From contig JAAVYN010000017.1 of the NCBI GenBank assembly GCA_022791155.1, forward strand, positions 1 to 61,740: DNA of 61,740 bases, given 5' to 3'. The notes below the pieces were generated by a model. It searched no databases. It was not told where the DNA came from and saw only the letters and a program-made list of their open reading frames with translations. Source of the stretch: Bacillota bacterium. Lineage in GTDB: Bacteria > Bacillota > Clostridia > Lachnospirales > Anaerotignaceae. Of this stretch, positions 17,581-26,115 are shown in pieces; within the stretch, counting starts at the first letter, position 1, and each line of letters begins with the position of its first letter. The position numbers and the translations under genes are program-made.

Positions 17581-17630
17581 AATATTGTATACAATATTAT
17601 ACTATCTTATTGTATACTTTTCAATACAAT
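17581..17630 (-). promoter_or_regulatory. ispE-gntR promoter with palindromic operators
   Basis: On the minus strand TTGAAA (17619-17624) and TATAAT (17596-17601) are separated by exactly 17 bases, a near-consensus sigma-A promoter. A perfect 18-nt palindrome (AATATTGTA / TACAATATT, 17581-17598) covers the -10 edge and start region. A second ATTGTATAC half (17609-17617) lies in the spacer and an AATACAAT half (17623-17630) overlaps the -35. This fits autorepression by the GntR/FCD protein of the same operon. Confidence 0.75.
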
Positions 17631-17697
17631 TTTTGTCGCTTCATTCTCATATGGCAAGCAAACCCGCCACACAACACATGCTTTTGACACATCATGT

Positions 17698-18210
17698 TCA
17701 GCAAATCCCAAACGCGTTGTCATATCTGACAACGCCCTCAATCTTTTTTGCATTTTCGCAAAGCTTCACAGCCATAAAATTCTCATCAGGCACATCAAAT
17801 GGCGCTTCAATTCCATGCAAACTGGCCGGAACATATCCCGCTTTTGGATAATATTTTGAGTGTCCCAAAACAATGACCCAGCCATATCCAAGCTCTTTTG
17901 CCGCATTGTGCCCTGCCTTCATGAGGGCCAGCCCTATGCCCTTTCGCTGATGTTCAGGAAGAACTGACAAAGGCGCCAAAACAAGCTCTGTTTCGTTTCC
18001 AACATGCGCTTTTGTGAAAAGAATGTGCCCCACAATTTTCCCTTTGTCAACAGCCACAAGCGAAAGTTCAGGAACAAAAGAGCCGCTGTTTCTCAAAGCT
18101 GCCACAAGTTCATGTTCATTTCCGTCGCTATGTTCAGCCCCTGCAAACGCTCTTTTAACAACTTCGCAAACCTCGTCACAATCATCAAACTTTTCCTGCC
18201 TTATCTCCAT
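17698..18210 (-). CDS. GNAT-family N-acetyltransferase
   Basis: A 170-aa acetyltransferase. The ATG at 18210 follows AAAGGAGTGGTGAAAGCA; the longer open frame upstream has no support. The acetyl-CoA loop is visible as PEHQRKGIGLALM (Q/RxxGxG/A), preceded by the beta-4 segment LAPLSVLP. The C-terminal FDVPDENFMAVKL is typical of the YhbS-like group. The substrate is not predictable. It lies 115 bases beyond the DUF1294 gene on the same strand and may be the tail of that unit. Confidence 0.85.
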   Translation of the reverse strand: MEIRQEKFDDCDEVCEVVKRAFAGAEHSDGNEHELVAALRNSGSFVPELSLVAVDKGKIVGHILFTKAHVGNETELVLAPLSVLPEHQRKGIGLALMKAGHNAAKELGYGWVIVLGHSKYYPKAGYVPASLHGIEAPFDVPDENFMAVKLCENAKKIEGVVRYDNAFGIC

Positions 18211-18325
18211 TGCTTTCACCACTCCTTTCACATGTGCCAAAATAACAACGAGGCTGCCAAAAAGTTTTTCGCTTTTCGACAGCCCTTCCCAACAGTCTTT
18301 TCGCATTTTTATCACAACTTCAACG

Positions 18326-18610
18326 TCAGAGCGCAGCATTTCTAATCATGAAATATAAAATTGCCGCATGAAGCATTGTTGATATTCCAAAAATCAAATA
18401 GAAAACTATTTTTCTGTTTTTATGGTGAAACGCGGCCATTGCCCCAAAACCGCCAATTCCCCCGCCCAAAAGCGCCACAACAAAAAGCGTGCTTTCGGGA
18501 ACGCGCCATTTTTCCTTTTTTGCCCGCAGTTTGTCCATCCACATGACGGCAAAAAGCACAACATTAACTGCTATATAATATACAGCCAAAATTTTGACGC
18601 CCAAACTCAT
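18326..18610 (-). CDS. DUF1294 small membrane protein
   Basis: A 94-aa protein with about three hydrophobic segments and the DUF1294 signature MWMDKLRAKKEKWRVPE, LGGGIGG and HKNRKIVFYL. The ATG at 18610 overlaps the mgsA stop (ATGA), which implies coupling, and GGAGG lies 11 bases upstream. The function of the family is unknown. Confidence 0.85.
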   Translation of the reverse strand: MSLGVKILAVYYIAVNVVLFAVMWMDKLRAKKEKWRVPESTLFVVALLGGGIGGFGAMAAFHHKNRKIVFYLIFGISTMLHAAILYFMIRNAAL

Positions 18611-19002
18611 TTCATAACATTCCTCCATTCCAAATCGCCTCTGTCCAAAGCCAAAAGCAATATTTCTGCTGTTGCAAGGTTGCTTGCAAGCGGAATGTTG
18701 TGCACATCACAAAGCCTTAATATTCCATTGATACTGGGTTCATAACTTTTTGACGTAACGGGGTCACGTAGAAAAATAACAATGTCAATATCGTTATTGG
18801 CAACTTGATTCCCTAACTGCTGTTCTCCTCCAAGATGACCGGCCAGATATTTATGAACTGACAGGTTCGTAACTTCCTCAACAAGTCTTCCAGTTGTTCC
18901 TGTGGCATAAAGCGTATGTTTAACCAGTATGTGTCTGTATGCAATGCAAAGATTTTCCATCAGCTTTTTCTTGTTGTCGTGCGCGATAAGAGCTATATTC
19001 AT
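18607..19002 (-). CDS. mgsA: Methylglyoxal synthase
   Basis: MgsA (131 aa) converts dihydroxyacetone phosphate to methylglyoxal and phosphate, a bypass that relieves sugar-phosphate build-up. Family motifs are visible: IALIAHDNKK at the start, TLYATGTTG (phosphate binding), GHLGGEQQLG and IFLRDPVTSKSYEP with catalytic Asp. Its ATG overlaps the rodA stop by one base (TAATG). Location after rodA is common in Clostridia. Confidence 0.96.
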   Translation of the reverse strand: MNIALIAHDNKKKLMENLCIAYRHILVKHTLYATGTTGRLVEEVTNLSVHKYLAGHLGGEQQLGNQVANNDIDIVIFLRDPVTSKSYEPSINGILRLCDVHNIPLASNLATAEILLLALDRGDLEWRNVMK

Positions 19003-20147
19003 TACTGCACCCCCTCAAATAAAGATTTGGAGCGTCTGCCGCCTATATTCAACACAAGACCGACAGCCGCCATGTTTGCCCACATCGAACTTCCTCCGTA
19101 ACTGACAAACGGCAGCGACATACCTGTATTTGGTATTATGCTTGTGGCCACTCCCGCGTTCACAAATGTTTGAAACGCCAACATTCCCGCTATTCCTGCC
19201 ACTGTAAGTTGGCTGAAAGTGTCTCTGCAGCTCATTGCCACAAGTATACACCTGAAAACTATAAAAAATTCCAAAGCCAAAACGCAAACACAGCCAACAA
19301 AACCAAATTCTTCTCCTATAACAGAAAATATGAAATCATTATGAGGTTCAGGAAGATAGCTAAGCTGATTAAGCGTGCCTTGATATAATCCCTTTCCCGT
19401 AACCTGTCCAGAGCCTATGGCATTTATGGATTTTATCGTTTGATAATATTCATTCGAGCCCTCCACAGGATCAAGAAACGTTCTAATACGAGTGATTTGG
19501 TGATTTTGCAATATTCTATCCATAATCAGAGGTTCTGTTTTCTGAACGTCCCAGCATATAAAAACAACAGCCACCGCAACAACAACCGCCCCAATTAATA
19601 TATATTTATAATCAAGTCCCGCCACAAAAAGTTCCACAAGAAGCACAGCTATAAGCACAAGACTTGCCGAAAGCGACGGCTGCATCTGTATCAGCGCTAC
19701 AGGAGCTATGACAAAAAGCGCTGCAATCATCAGTATATATATATTATTAATCGCTTCACGATTTTTGTCAATGAATTTCGCAAGGCAAAATATAATTATC
19801 AGTTTCGAAAACTCCGAAGGCTGAATTCCAACCGGGCCAATATATATCCAGCGCGTGGCGCCATTGGCGTTTCTTCCTATAAGCAAAACAGCCACAAGCA
19901 TGGCTATGTTCACGACATATATCAATATATAAAACCTTGAAAAAAATTTATAGTTGACAAAAAGCATTGAAAACATAATAACAACGCCTGCCGCAAACCA
20001 AACCATTTGTGAATAATAGTTTGATGGATCTTCGCCAAGATTTATGTGTGTGGCCGAGCCAATGCATATTATTCCAAAAACAGAAAGAACCGTCACCGCG
20101 CCAATTAACCACCAGTCAATATTCATAAAAAAACGTTTAATATTCAT
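19002..20147 (-). CDS. rodA: Rod-shape glycosyltransferase RodA (SEDS family)
   Basis: RodA (381 aa) is the SEDS peptidoglycan polymerase that pairs with PBP2 in the elongasome. The ATG at 20147 is chosen for AGGTGG upstream and the family-type start MNIDWWLIGAVTVLS; the open frame extends about 270 bases further without a signal. About ten TM segments are seen, with GIQPSEFSKL, the catalytic-loop Asp region (LPEPHNDFIFSVIGEEFGF) and NTGMSLPFVSYGGSS. It lies 3' of minCDE in the shape/division cluster. Confidence 0.95.
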   Translation of the reverse strand: MNIKRFFMNIDWWLIGAVTVLSVFGIICIGSATHINLGEDPSNYYSQMVWFAAGVVIMFSMLFVNYKFFSRFYILIYVVNIAMLVAVLLIGRNANGATRWIYIGPVGIQPSEFSKLIIIFCLAKFIDKNREAINNIYILMIAALFVIAPVALIQMQPSLSASLVLIAVLLVELFVAGLDYKYILIGAVVVAVAVVFICWDVQKTEPLIMDRILQNHQITRIRTFLDPVEGSNEYYQTIKSINAIGSGQVTGKGLYQGTLNQLSYLPEPHNDFIFSVIGEEFGFVGCVCVLALEFFIVFRCILVAMSCRDTFSQLTVAGIAGMLAFQTFVNAGVATSIIPNTGMSLPFVSYGGSSMWANMAAVGLVLNIGGRRSKSLFEGVQ

Positions 20148-20679
20148 AAAAATATAACCACCTGCAATCAAAAAAACTCTCAAGCGCCCATTTGCAACAA
20201 ATGGACACACACAAATATATAAATTCTTCTGTTTTTTCTTTTTAACAACGCCGCCAATGCCATTGGAACAAACAGCGCCATTTCCACAAACATACACATA
20301 TATTATTATCGAAAAATTCACAAGCCTCCCACTTGCTGTCAATGACACACATGCCTTTGACGCTGTCAGGCTGTCACAGCACAATTGCAAATTCACATAT
20401 GCCCCTGTCAGCAAATGTGTCCAATATATAACAAACAGGCTTCGGGTATTTCCGAAGCCTCTGCTGTCAGTTCAGCAAACTGCAAACCTTATATTTGGCG
20501 CGGGCGTTCAGAAACAAGCATTTCCACGCTTCAAGCCACAAACCATTCACTTCCGCCGAAAAAACAGCAGGTTTCAAGCCGGCAATGCCCGCCCTCTTTT
20601 TCTGTCGCCACACATCGTTTGCCAAAACCCATTTTTGTCAGCACAAATCCAAATGCTCTTCGCACCTCGCCATATGTAT
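20148..20679. other. Gap between minE and rodA
   Basis: About 530 bases with no supported gene. It holds a hairpin at 20437-20460 (see terminator entry). The rodA promoter should lie here on the minus strand, but I could not pick a clear -35/-10 pair. Confidence 0.4.
20437..20460 (-). terminator. Candidate terminator after minE
   Basis: A perfect 9-bp stem (AGGCTTCGG / CCGAAGCCT, 6-nt loop) lies 220 bases downstream of the minE stop. On the minus strand a loose T-rich run (TGTTTGTTATA) follows. It would split minDE from rodA. Confidence 0.45.
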
Positions 20680-20976
20680 TCAGTCTTCGCTTTTTGCACT
20701 TCTGTGCATGCTTTTAATTGGAATGTTGGCATACAGCACAGGCACGCTTCCCTTGAGATCTTCACTTTCGGCTTGTGTGATGTTGATGTCAAGTTCCTCC
20801 TCATCAATTTCCATATAGTTTGATATAACTTTTATTATATCACCTTTAAGCATCTCCAAAACCTGAGATGAACAATCGGTTCTGTCATGCACAAGCACCA
20901 GTTTCAGGCGGTCTTTGGCCAAGGAGCCACTGGCGCGTTCCTTCCTTTTGAAAAAGGTTCCAAAATCAAAAGCCAT
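20680..20976 (-). CDS. minE: Cell division topological specificity factor MinE
   Basis: MinE (98 aa) displaces MinC and stimulates MinD ATPase so that division is kept at midcell. The N-terminal amphipathic segment (FDFGTFFKRKERASGSLAKD) and anti-MinCD helix (KDRLKLVLVHDR) are present, followed by the beta-rich topological domain (DIIKVISNYMEIDEEELDI). AAGGGGGTTGAAACTGA precedes the ATG. It is 16 bases after minD. MinE implies an oscillating Min system rather than DivIVA-only placement. Confidence 0.95.
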   Translation of the reverse strand: MAFDFGTFFKRKERASGSLAKDRLKLVLVHDRTDCSSQVLEMLKGDIIKVISNYMEIDEEELDINITQAESEDLKGSVPVLYANIPIKSMHRSAKSED

Positions 20977-20992
20977 TCAGTTTCAACCCCCT

Positions 20993-21787
20993 TCACCGGC
21001 GAAAAAGTTTTCTAAGTCTTTCCATAAAGCTCTCCTCCGCCTCAAGGTTCATCAGCGGCACATCTTCTCCCAAAATTCTTCTTGTTATGTTTCTATATGC
21101 CTGTCCGGCCCTTGAGCTGTCATCAGTCACGGCTGGTTCGCCTTTGTTTGTTGTTATGACAATTGATTCATCATCAGGCACAACGCCAATCATGTCAATG
21201 GCAAGAATTTCAGTGACGTCTTCAATGCTCATCATGTCACCGCGCTTAACCATGTCACAACGCAGTCTGTTGATCACAAGATTGGGGTTTGGAAGCTCAC
21301 TGGCTTCAAGAAGCCCTATGATTCTGTCGGCGTCTCTCACAGCGCTCACTTCAGGTGTTGTGACAACCAAGGCGCGGTCAGCGCCCGCTATGGCGTTTTT
21401 GAACCCCTGCTCAATTCCTGCCGGACAGTCAATAATTATGTAGTCAAAGCCCTCCTCTTTGAGATTGGCGCAAAGTTTTCGCATCTGCTCCGGTGAAACG
21501 GCCGTTTTGTCCCTCGTTTGAGCCGCCGGAAGAAGATAAAGCCCCGAATATCTTTTGTCTTTTATCAAAGCTTGTTTCAGTTTGCAGTTTCCCTCAACAA
21601 CGTCAACCAGGTCATAAACAATTCTGTTTTCAAGGCCCATAACCACGTCAAGGTTCCTAAGCCCAATATCGGCGTCAACCAAAGCGACTTTTTTTCCAAG
21701 AACCGTAAGTCCACAGCCTATATTGGCAGTTGTTGTTGTTTTCCCAACGCCGCCTTTGCCGCTTGTTACCACTATAACTTCGCCCAT
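20993..21787 (-). CDS. minD: Septum-site determining ATPase MinD
   Basis: MinD (264 aa) is a membrane-bound ParA/MinD-type ATPase that recruits MinC. The ATG at 21787 follows GGGAGGAAAAAATAT and gives the usual start MGEVIVVTSGKGGVGKTTTT with the deviant Walker A. DADIGLRNLDVVMGLENR and VTTPEVSAVRDADR are family motifs, and a C-terminal amphipathic membrane helix (ESFMERLRKLF) is visible. Confidence 0.96.
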   Translation of the reverse strand: MGEVIVVTSGKGGVGKTTTTANIGCGLTVLGKKVALVDADIGLRNLDVVMGLENRIVYDLVDVVEGNCKLKQALIKDKRYSGLYLLPAAQTRDKTAVSPEQMRKLCANLKEEGFDYIIIDCPAGIEQGFKNAIAGADRALVVTTPEVSAVRDADRIIGLLEASELPNPNLVINRLRCDMVKRGDMMSIEDVTEILAIDMIGVVPDDESIVITTNKGEPAVTDDSSRAGQAYRNITRRILGEDVPLMNLEAEESFMERLRKLFRR

Positions 21788-22197
21788 ATATTTTTTCCTC
21801 CCGTTTGCAATAATATTTATTTTGGGGAATATCAAAATGAAAAAGGATATTCACAGTTTTCTGTGCAGTTTAATCCAAAACATAGCTCCAAGAAAGACAT
21901 TTCAGCTGTTTTTTAGCCCACTTGCAATGCCATTGCACATTCCCAAACAGCTGCGCTTCATTTTGCTCTGCTTTTATAATGGTTCACACTGCATTTGAAA
22001 GAAATGCGGCCCACATCACATGCCTGTTTATAAAACATTCCTCAAAAGACTAAAATTTCACTGATTTTTAATATGGATAATTGTACTAAATTATTATCCT
22101 CAATCATATAGCTATATATTAACAAAAATATTACGCCAATGCACATATTTTTTTAAGCAAATATACTAAAATCTCGACACATACCCACAAAAATGAA
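21788..22197. other. Gap between minC and minD
   Basis: About 410 AT-rich bases; unusual because minC and minD are normally adjacent. No gene with a ribosome site and no clear terminator is seen. It may hold a separate promoter for minDE. Confidence 0.4.
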
Positions 22198-22701
22198 TCA
22201 TTCAAAAGCCGAAACATACACTTTTCCGTCTTCAAGATAGGCATACTCTGGATTTTTAAGAGATTTTGATAGCCTGTTTTCAGGGAACCTTGTTATGACA
22301 TCTGCAATTCTCAGCTGAACAGGGCTCATGTTAAGCGCAAATATATATGCCTGGCTTTCGCCGCCCATTCCGGCATGTGCAGTTCCTTTGAGCGCTCCCA
22401 ATATTATTATGCTTCCTGTGGCCCTTATTTCGGCGCCTGCATTGACGTCGCCAAGAACAACAATGCTCCCGTCATATTCCATGAGAACGCCGTTTCTGAG
22501 GTTGCCTTTGTGAAATTTCGTCATGTTTTCTGAAGTGATTTTTTTCCCAATCAGTTCATGAGGCTTTATTTCTTCCATGGCTTTTTCCTCTTTTTCGGCT
22601 GCCTCAATTATGCTTTCCATTGACACCCCTGTTTTTGCAACGTCAATCTCTGTTTCATTGTCCTTTTTTGGATTGCTGTTTTCGGTATTAAAAATTATCA
22701 T
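22198..22701 (-). CDS. minC: Short MinC-like septum inhibitor lacking a clear N-terminal domain
   Basis: A 167-aa protein. The ATG at 22701 is set by GGGAGGT six bases away; earlier in-frame ATGs overlap the ribosome site. Residues about 60-145 match the MinC C-terminal beta-helix domain that binds MinD (HKGNLRNGVLMEYDGSIVVL; GALKGTAHAGMGG; QAYIFALNMSPVQLRIAD). The first 55 residues are polar and charged (MESIIEAAEKEEKAMEEI) and do not look like the usual 100-aa FtsZ-inhibiting domain; typical MinC is about 220 aa. It follows PBP2 by 43 bases. Position in the mre-min cluster supports the name. Confidence 0.85.
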   Translation of the reverse strand: MIIFNTENSNPKKDNETEIDVAKTGVSMESIIEAAEKEEKAMEEIKPHELIGKKITSENMTKFHKGNLRNGVLMEYDGSIVVLGDVNAGAEIRATGSIIILGALKGTAHAGMGGESQAYIFALNMSPVQLRIADVITRFPENRLSKSLKNPEYAYLEDGKVYVSAFE

Positions 22702-22744
22702 AATCATACCTCCCATGTTTTATCCCTTTTGTTTGGGCAAAAGC

Positions 22745-25549
22745 TCATTGAGCAAGAGAATTTTGCATATAAGAATTTTTCGGCTCATAGTTGAGCCCCA
22801 TATATTCGCCAATTATTTCACGCGCCACAACGGCGGCCGGAGCACTGCTTGTTTCTCCAAACGGAATCATAACTGTGACAGCTATTTGAGGCTCGTCATA
22901 TGGCGCAAAGCCCGTGAACCATGTGTGCGAGCTTCTGCTCAGGTTCTCCTGTGCCGTGCCGCTTTTTGCCGCCACATCAATAGGAAAGCCAGAAAAAACA
23001 GCTCTGAGCGTTCCTTGTCCCCCTTGTGTGACAAGCAGCATTCCCTTATGAACAACTTCCAAATTTTCAGCGGCAAAATGTGTGACTTCTTCTATGTTTG
23101 CTCCCTTTTCTTCAACGGTTTCGCCGCCAAATGTCTCAACCTTGTTTATTATGTGGCTTGTATATCGTGTCCCGCCGTTAGCAAGCGTTGCTATATACTT
23201 ATTCATGTGGATCGCCGCATAGTTGTTCACCGACTGTCCTATGGCCGCCCTGATTGTGTCGCCGTCGCTCCAGCGCGTCTGTGACGTTGTGGCATCAGGG
23301 TTTTGCCATTTGACGTTTTCTTCTTTATATTTCGGCGATGCCATGTTTGGTGTTGCATCTCCAATTTCAATGCCGCTTGTTGTGTTCAGTCCAAACGCTT
23401 CCATATATCTGTTTAATGAAGCTATTCCCTCCATTGTTGTGCCTTCCTCCTGGTTGCCCATTCGAAACGCCGCCTCATAGAAAAAGTAGTTGCAGCTCAC
23501 TTCAATGGCGGTTGCCACGTTTATCCGCTGATGTGTTCTTCCACTTCCAGAATATATCCAGCAGCGTGCATAAGGCGTTTTTGCTTTTGTGAACAGCCCC
23601 AAATCCTGTATGAGTGTTGTTGGCGTGATAACTCCCGTTTCAAGGCACGCCAGCGCCGTAATCATTTTGAACGTTGAGCCGGGCGCCTTCTTTTGCGTCA
23701 GCGGCCTGTTCACCATTGGGGTCATTGGGTGCTCCAAGAGATAATAGTAATAATCATTGTCAAAATTGTTGACAAACCTGTTGTTGTCATATGAGGGATA
23801 TGTCACAAGCGCCAAAACGCCGCCGTCTTCAACCGAGCTCACAACAACAGACCCACTGGAAGGATCCAAGTCTGTGTCAGCCGGAGTCAGTTCATGGCTT
23901 TGAAGCTTGCCAATCACAAAGCTAAGCGGCGTGATGCGTCCACTTTGAATTCTCTCCAATTCATCAGCATCAGCTGTCACTTTCCCCTGCTCAATGAGAA
24001 TTGTTATGAGTGTTCTGCTCGATATGCTTCCGTTGTTTATGCCGTTTATGACAATGTTTTTGGCTGTCTCCTTGTCCTCATCGCTTATCAGCAAAAGCTC
24101 CGGCTGTTCACTCAATATAAAATTTTTGACAACAAGCTGTTCGCCACTTTCCGCCTCCATTATCGAATTCAGCGAAATTGTGTTGCAGCGTATGAGAGAC
24201 GAAAAAAATTCCTTCAGCGATATTGGCGAATCCCTGAGGCTTGTTGCCCTGAGCTTTGATATGAGCACATTTGTCAAAGAATCCTCAAGATAGTCATAGG
24301 CAGCCTTTTGAAGTTTTTCATCAATCGAAAGAAAAACATTGTTTCCTGAAACAGGCTGTTTTGTTTCAATCGTGTTTATGCGCCGGCCAGAGGCGTCAAC
24401 TTCAACCATCATTTCGCCGTCAACGCCGTTGAGCTGAAGCTCATAAAGCCGCTCAACGCCGCTTTTGCCAATTATGTCTTCTGTTGAATAGCCATATTGT
24501 TCATATTGTTCAAATTCAACATCAGATATTTTTCTGATACACCCCAATATGTGCGAAAAATATTTCCCCGCCGGATAGTTTCTAAGAGATGTTGTGTCAA
24601 TTGTCACTCCCGGAAAAAGCTGGTTGTTTTCCTCAACAGCAGCAACCGTTTTCCCGCTGATGTTGACAGAAACCGTAACCGGCTGATATTTTCTATATCT
24701 CACAAGATATAATGAATATCTTATTGCGGCAATTTTGCGCCTCATTTCGGAAGAAAGATTGTTCGGTATCTCAAAAAGGCCATACAAATATTCCATTGTT
24801 TCATCAGCTGTGTATAAAAGCTGTTCGCCCTTCATGCCCATGCTTTCTTTCCAGTCACGTTCACGGCTTTCATTGCCGTCAAACAAAAACACATGTGGCC
24901 ACGACTGTGAAATTGGAATGTCGTCAGAAATCGTTTCGCCATTCTCATCAAGTATGTTGACAAGTGACATAATCATGAGGTTCTTGTCGCTCATGCCCAC
25001 AGCGCATGACAAAAAACGGCGCTTGTCCTTTTCTGAAAAATCATCCGGCACGTCATATTTGTCAGAAATATATTCCATGACCTCATCAGCCGTCATTTCC
25101 AGTTCGCCCCGCTTAAGCCCTATGGAGCTTTTCCAGCGCTTTTCTTCAGCTTCAGATTCAAATGTGAATGAGCGCGGCTTTGTTTCAGTTATAGGCAAAT
25201 TGTCAGTTATCGTGACATCATCATTTTCATAGCGCGATATAATTTTTTTGACAACATAACTTTTGTCTGAAAAAGAGACTTTTATGCTGTCATCAAGCTT
25301 GACAGAAAAAGCCACTTGATTTGTCGCCAACGGCCTTCCATACCGGTCATATATAATCCCTCTTGAAGCCGGAATTGAAAGCTCCTGCTGAACACTGACC
25401 GTGAGCGCCTGCTGATATTGTTCGCCATTCACAACCTGAAGCGAAAACAATCTGAGCACTATGACAAAAAAAAGCAGAAAAACGCCAACCATCATTATGA
25501 AAAGCCGGCTTTTTATAAACTCAATTATCCTTTCAAAATAACTTTTCAT
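22745..25549 (-). CDS. mrdA: Penicillin-binding protein 2 (elongasome transpeptidase), enlarged
   Basis: PBP2 (934 aa; most relatives are 600-700) crosslinks peptidoglycan with RodA. TM helix about 17-38, dimerisation/pedestal region with SRGIIYDRYGRPLATN, transpeptidase with SxxK Ser625 (APGSTFKMI), SxN (EVSCNYFF) and KSG (AAKSGTAQE). Two features enlarge it: residues about 113-190 and 207-290 look like tandem copies of one pedestal segment (both with ITDNLPI/ISDDIPI, then F-(E/D)-x-RxWK(S/E)S(I/M)G(L/M)K, then TADE(V/T)MEY), and about 120 extra residues (415-560) precede PSSGSVVVSSV. ATCGGGAGGGGATAA precedes the ATG. It follows mreD by 34 bases. Confidence 0.95.
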   Translation of the reverse strand: MKSYFERIIEFIKSRLFIMMVGVFLLFFVIVLRLFSLQVVNGEQYQQALTVSVQQELSIPASRGIIYDRYGRPLATNQVAFSVKLDDSIKVSFSDKSYVVKKIISRYENDDVTITDNLPITETKPRSFTFESEAEEKRWKSSIGLKRGELEMTADEVMEYISDKYDVPDDFSEKDKRRFLSCAVGMSDKNLMIMSLVNILDENGETISDDIPISQSWPHVFLFDGNESRERDWKESMGMKGEQLLYTADETMEYLYGLFEIPNNLSSEMRRKIAAIRYSLYLVRYRKYQPVTVSVNISGKTVAAVEENNQLFPGVTIDTTSLRNYPAGKYFSHILGCIRKISDVEFEQYEQYGYSTEDIIGKSGVERLYELQLNGVDGEMMVEVDASGRRINTIETKQPVSGNNVFLSIDEKLQKAAYDYLEDSLTNVLISKLRATSLRDSPISLKEFFSSLIRCNTISLNSIMEAESGEQLVVKNFILSEQPELLLISDEDKETAKNIVINGINNGSISSRTLITILIEQGKVTADADELERIQSGRITPLSFVIGKLQSHELTPADTDLDPSSGSVVVSSVEDGGVLALVTYPSYDNNRFVNNFDNDYYYYLLEHPMTPMVNRPLTQKKAPGSTFKMITALACLETGVITPTTLIQDLGLFTKAKTPYARCWIYSGSGRTHQRINVATAIEVSCNYFFYEAAFRMGNQEEGTTMEGIASLNRYMEAFGLNTTSGIEIGDATPNMASPKYKEENVKWQNPDATTSQTRWSDGDTIRAAIGQSVNNYAAIHMNKYIATLANGGTRYTSHIINKVETFGGETVEEKGANIEEVTHFAAENLEVVHKGMLLVTQGGQGTLRAVFSGFPIDVAAKSGTAQENLSRSSHTWFTGFAPYDEPQIAVTVMIPFGETSSAPAAVVAREIIGEYMGLNYEPKNSYMQNSLAQ

Positions 25550-25583
25550 TTATCCCCTCCCGATAAAATCAGACCATGAGGCT

Positions 25584-26111
25584 TTATCTTTTTATAGTAA
25601 AAAGCTTGCGTTTATATTTTTCTTTTTCTTCCAATGCACTGTTGATTGAAAAAAGAATTCTATATATTATAATTGTGGCAACAGCGTTATACACTGTCTC
25701 GGGAAGTATTATGTTCACAATGAAATAGAAATACATTGTGTTTCCGCTGAAAAGCACGCTTGTGAAAAATATGCAGCTTTCATACACAAAGCTTGAAACA
25801 ATGCTGACCAAAACTGGAAGAGCATAGTTTTCTCTGTAAAACCCTTTGTTGAATTTGCCCGCAAAACAGCCAAGAAGCATGCCAAGAAGCGCATAATAGC
25901 CTATTGCCGACCCAAAAAATATGTCCTGAAGAAACCCGGCGGCCGCGCCGCAAATTGCCCCCTCTGTGCTCCCTCTCAAAAGCGCCATGGAAACCACAAT
26001 GATAATGGCCGTGTTTGGAATCACGCCTGTGATTGAAAAATTTTGCAAAATTGTGGACTGAAAAACAATGTTCAGGCAAAGAACAACAAATATTGTTATA
26101 ACTCTTCTCAT
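25584..26111 (-). CDS. mreD: Rod shape-determining membrane protein MreD
   Basis: MreD (175 aa) is a small elongasome membrane protein with about five TM helices. Sequence is weakly conserved in this family, but the start (RRVITIFVVLCLNIVFQSTI) and GAAAGFLQDIFFGSAIGYYAL are typical, and the place between mreC and PBP2 is diagnostic. GAGGGAGGACTGAAAAC overlaps the mreC stop region; the two genes are four bases apart. Confidence 0.93.
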   Translation of the reverse strand: MRRVITIFVVLCLNIVFQSTILQNFSITGVIPNTAIIIVVSMALLRGSTEGAICGAAAGFLQDIFFGSAIGYYALLGMLLGCFAGKFNKGFYRENYALPVLVSIVSSFVYESCIFFTSVLFSGNTMYFYFIVNIILPETVYNAVATIIIYRILFSINSALEEKEKYKRKLFTIKR

Positions 26112-26115
26112 GTTT

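Noticed and set aside
20148-20823. Long frames on both strands in the minE-rodA gap
   Set aside because: The minus-strand frame is an open extension of rodA with no ribosome site; plus-strand frames overlap the antisense of minE.
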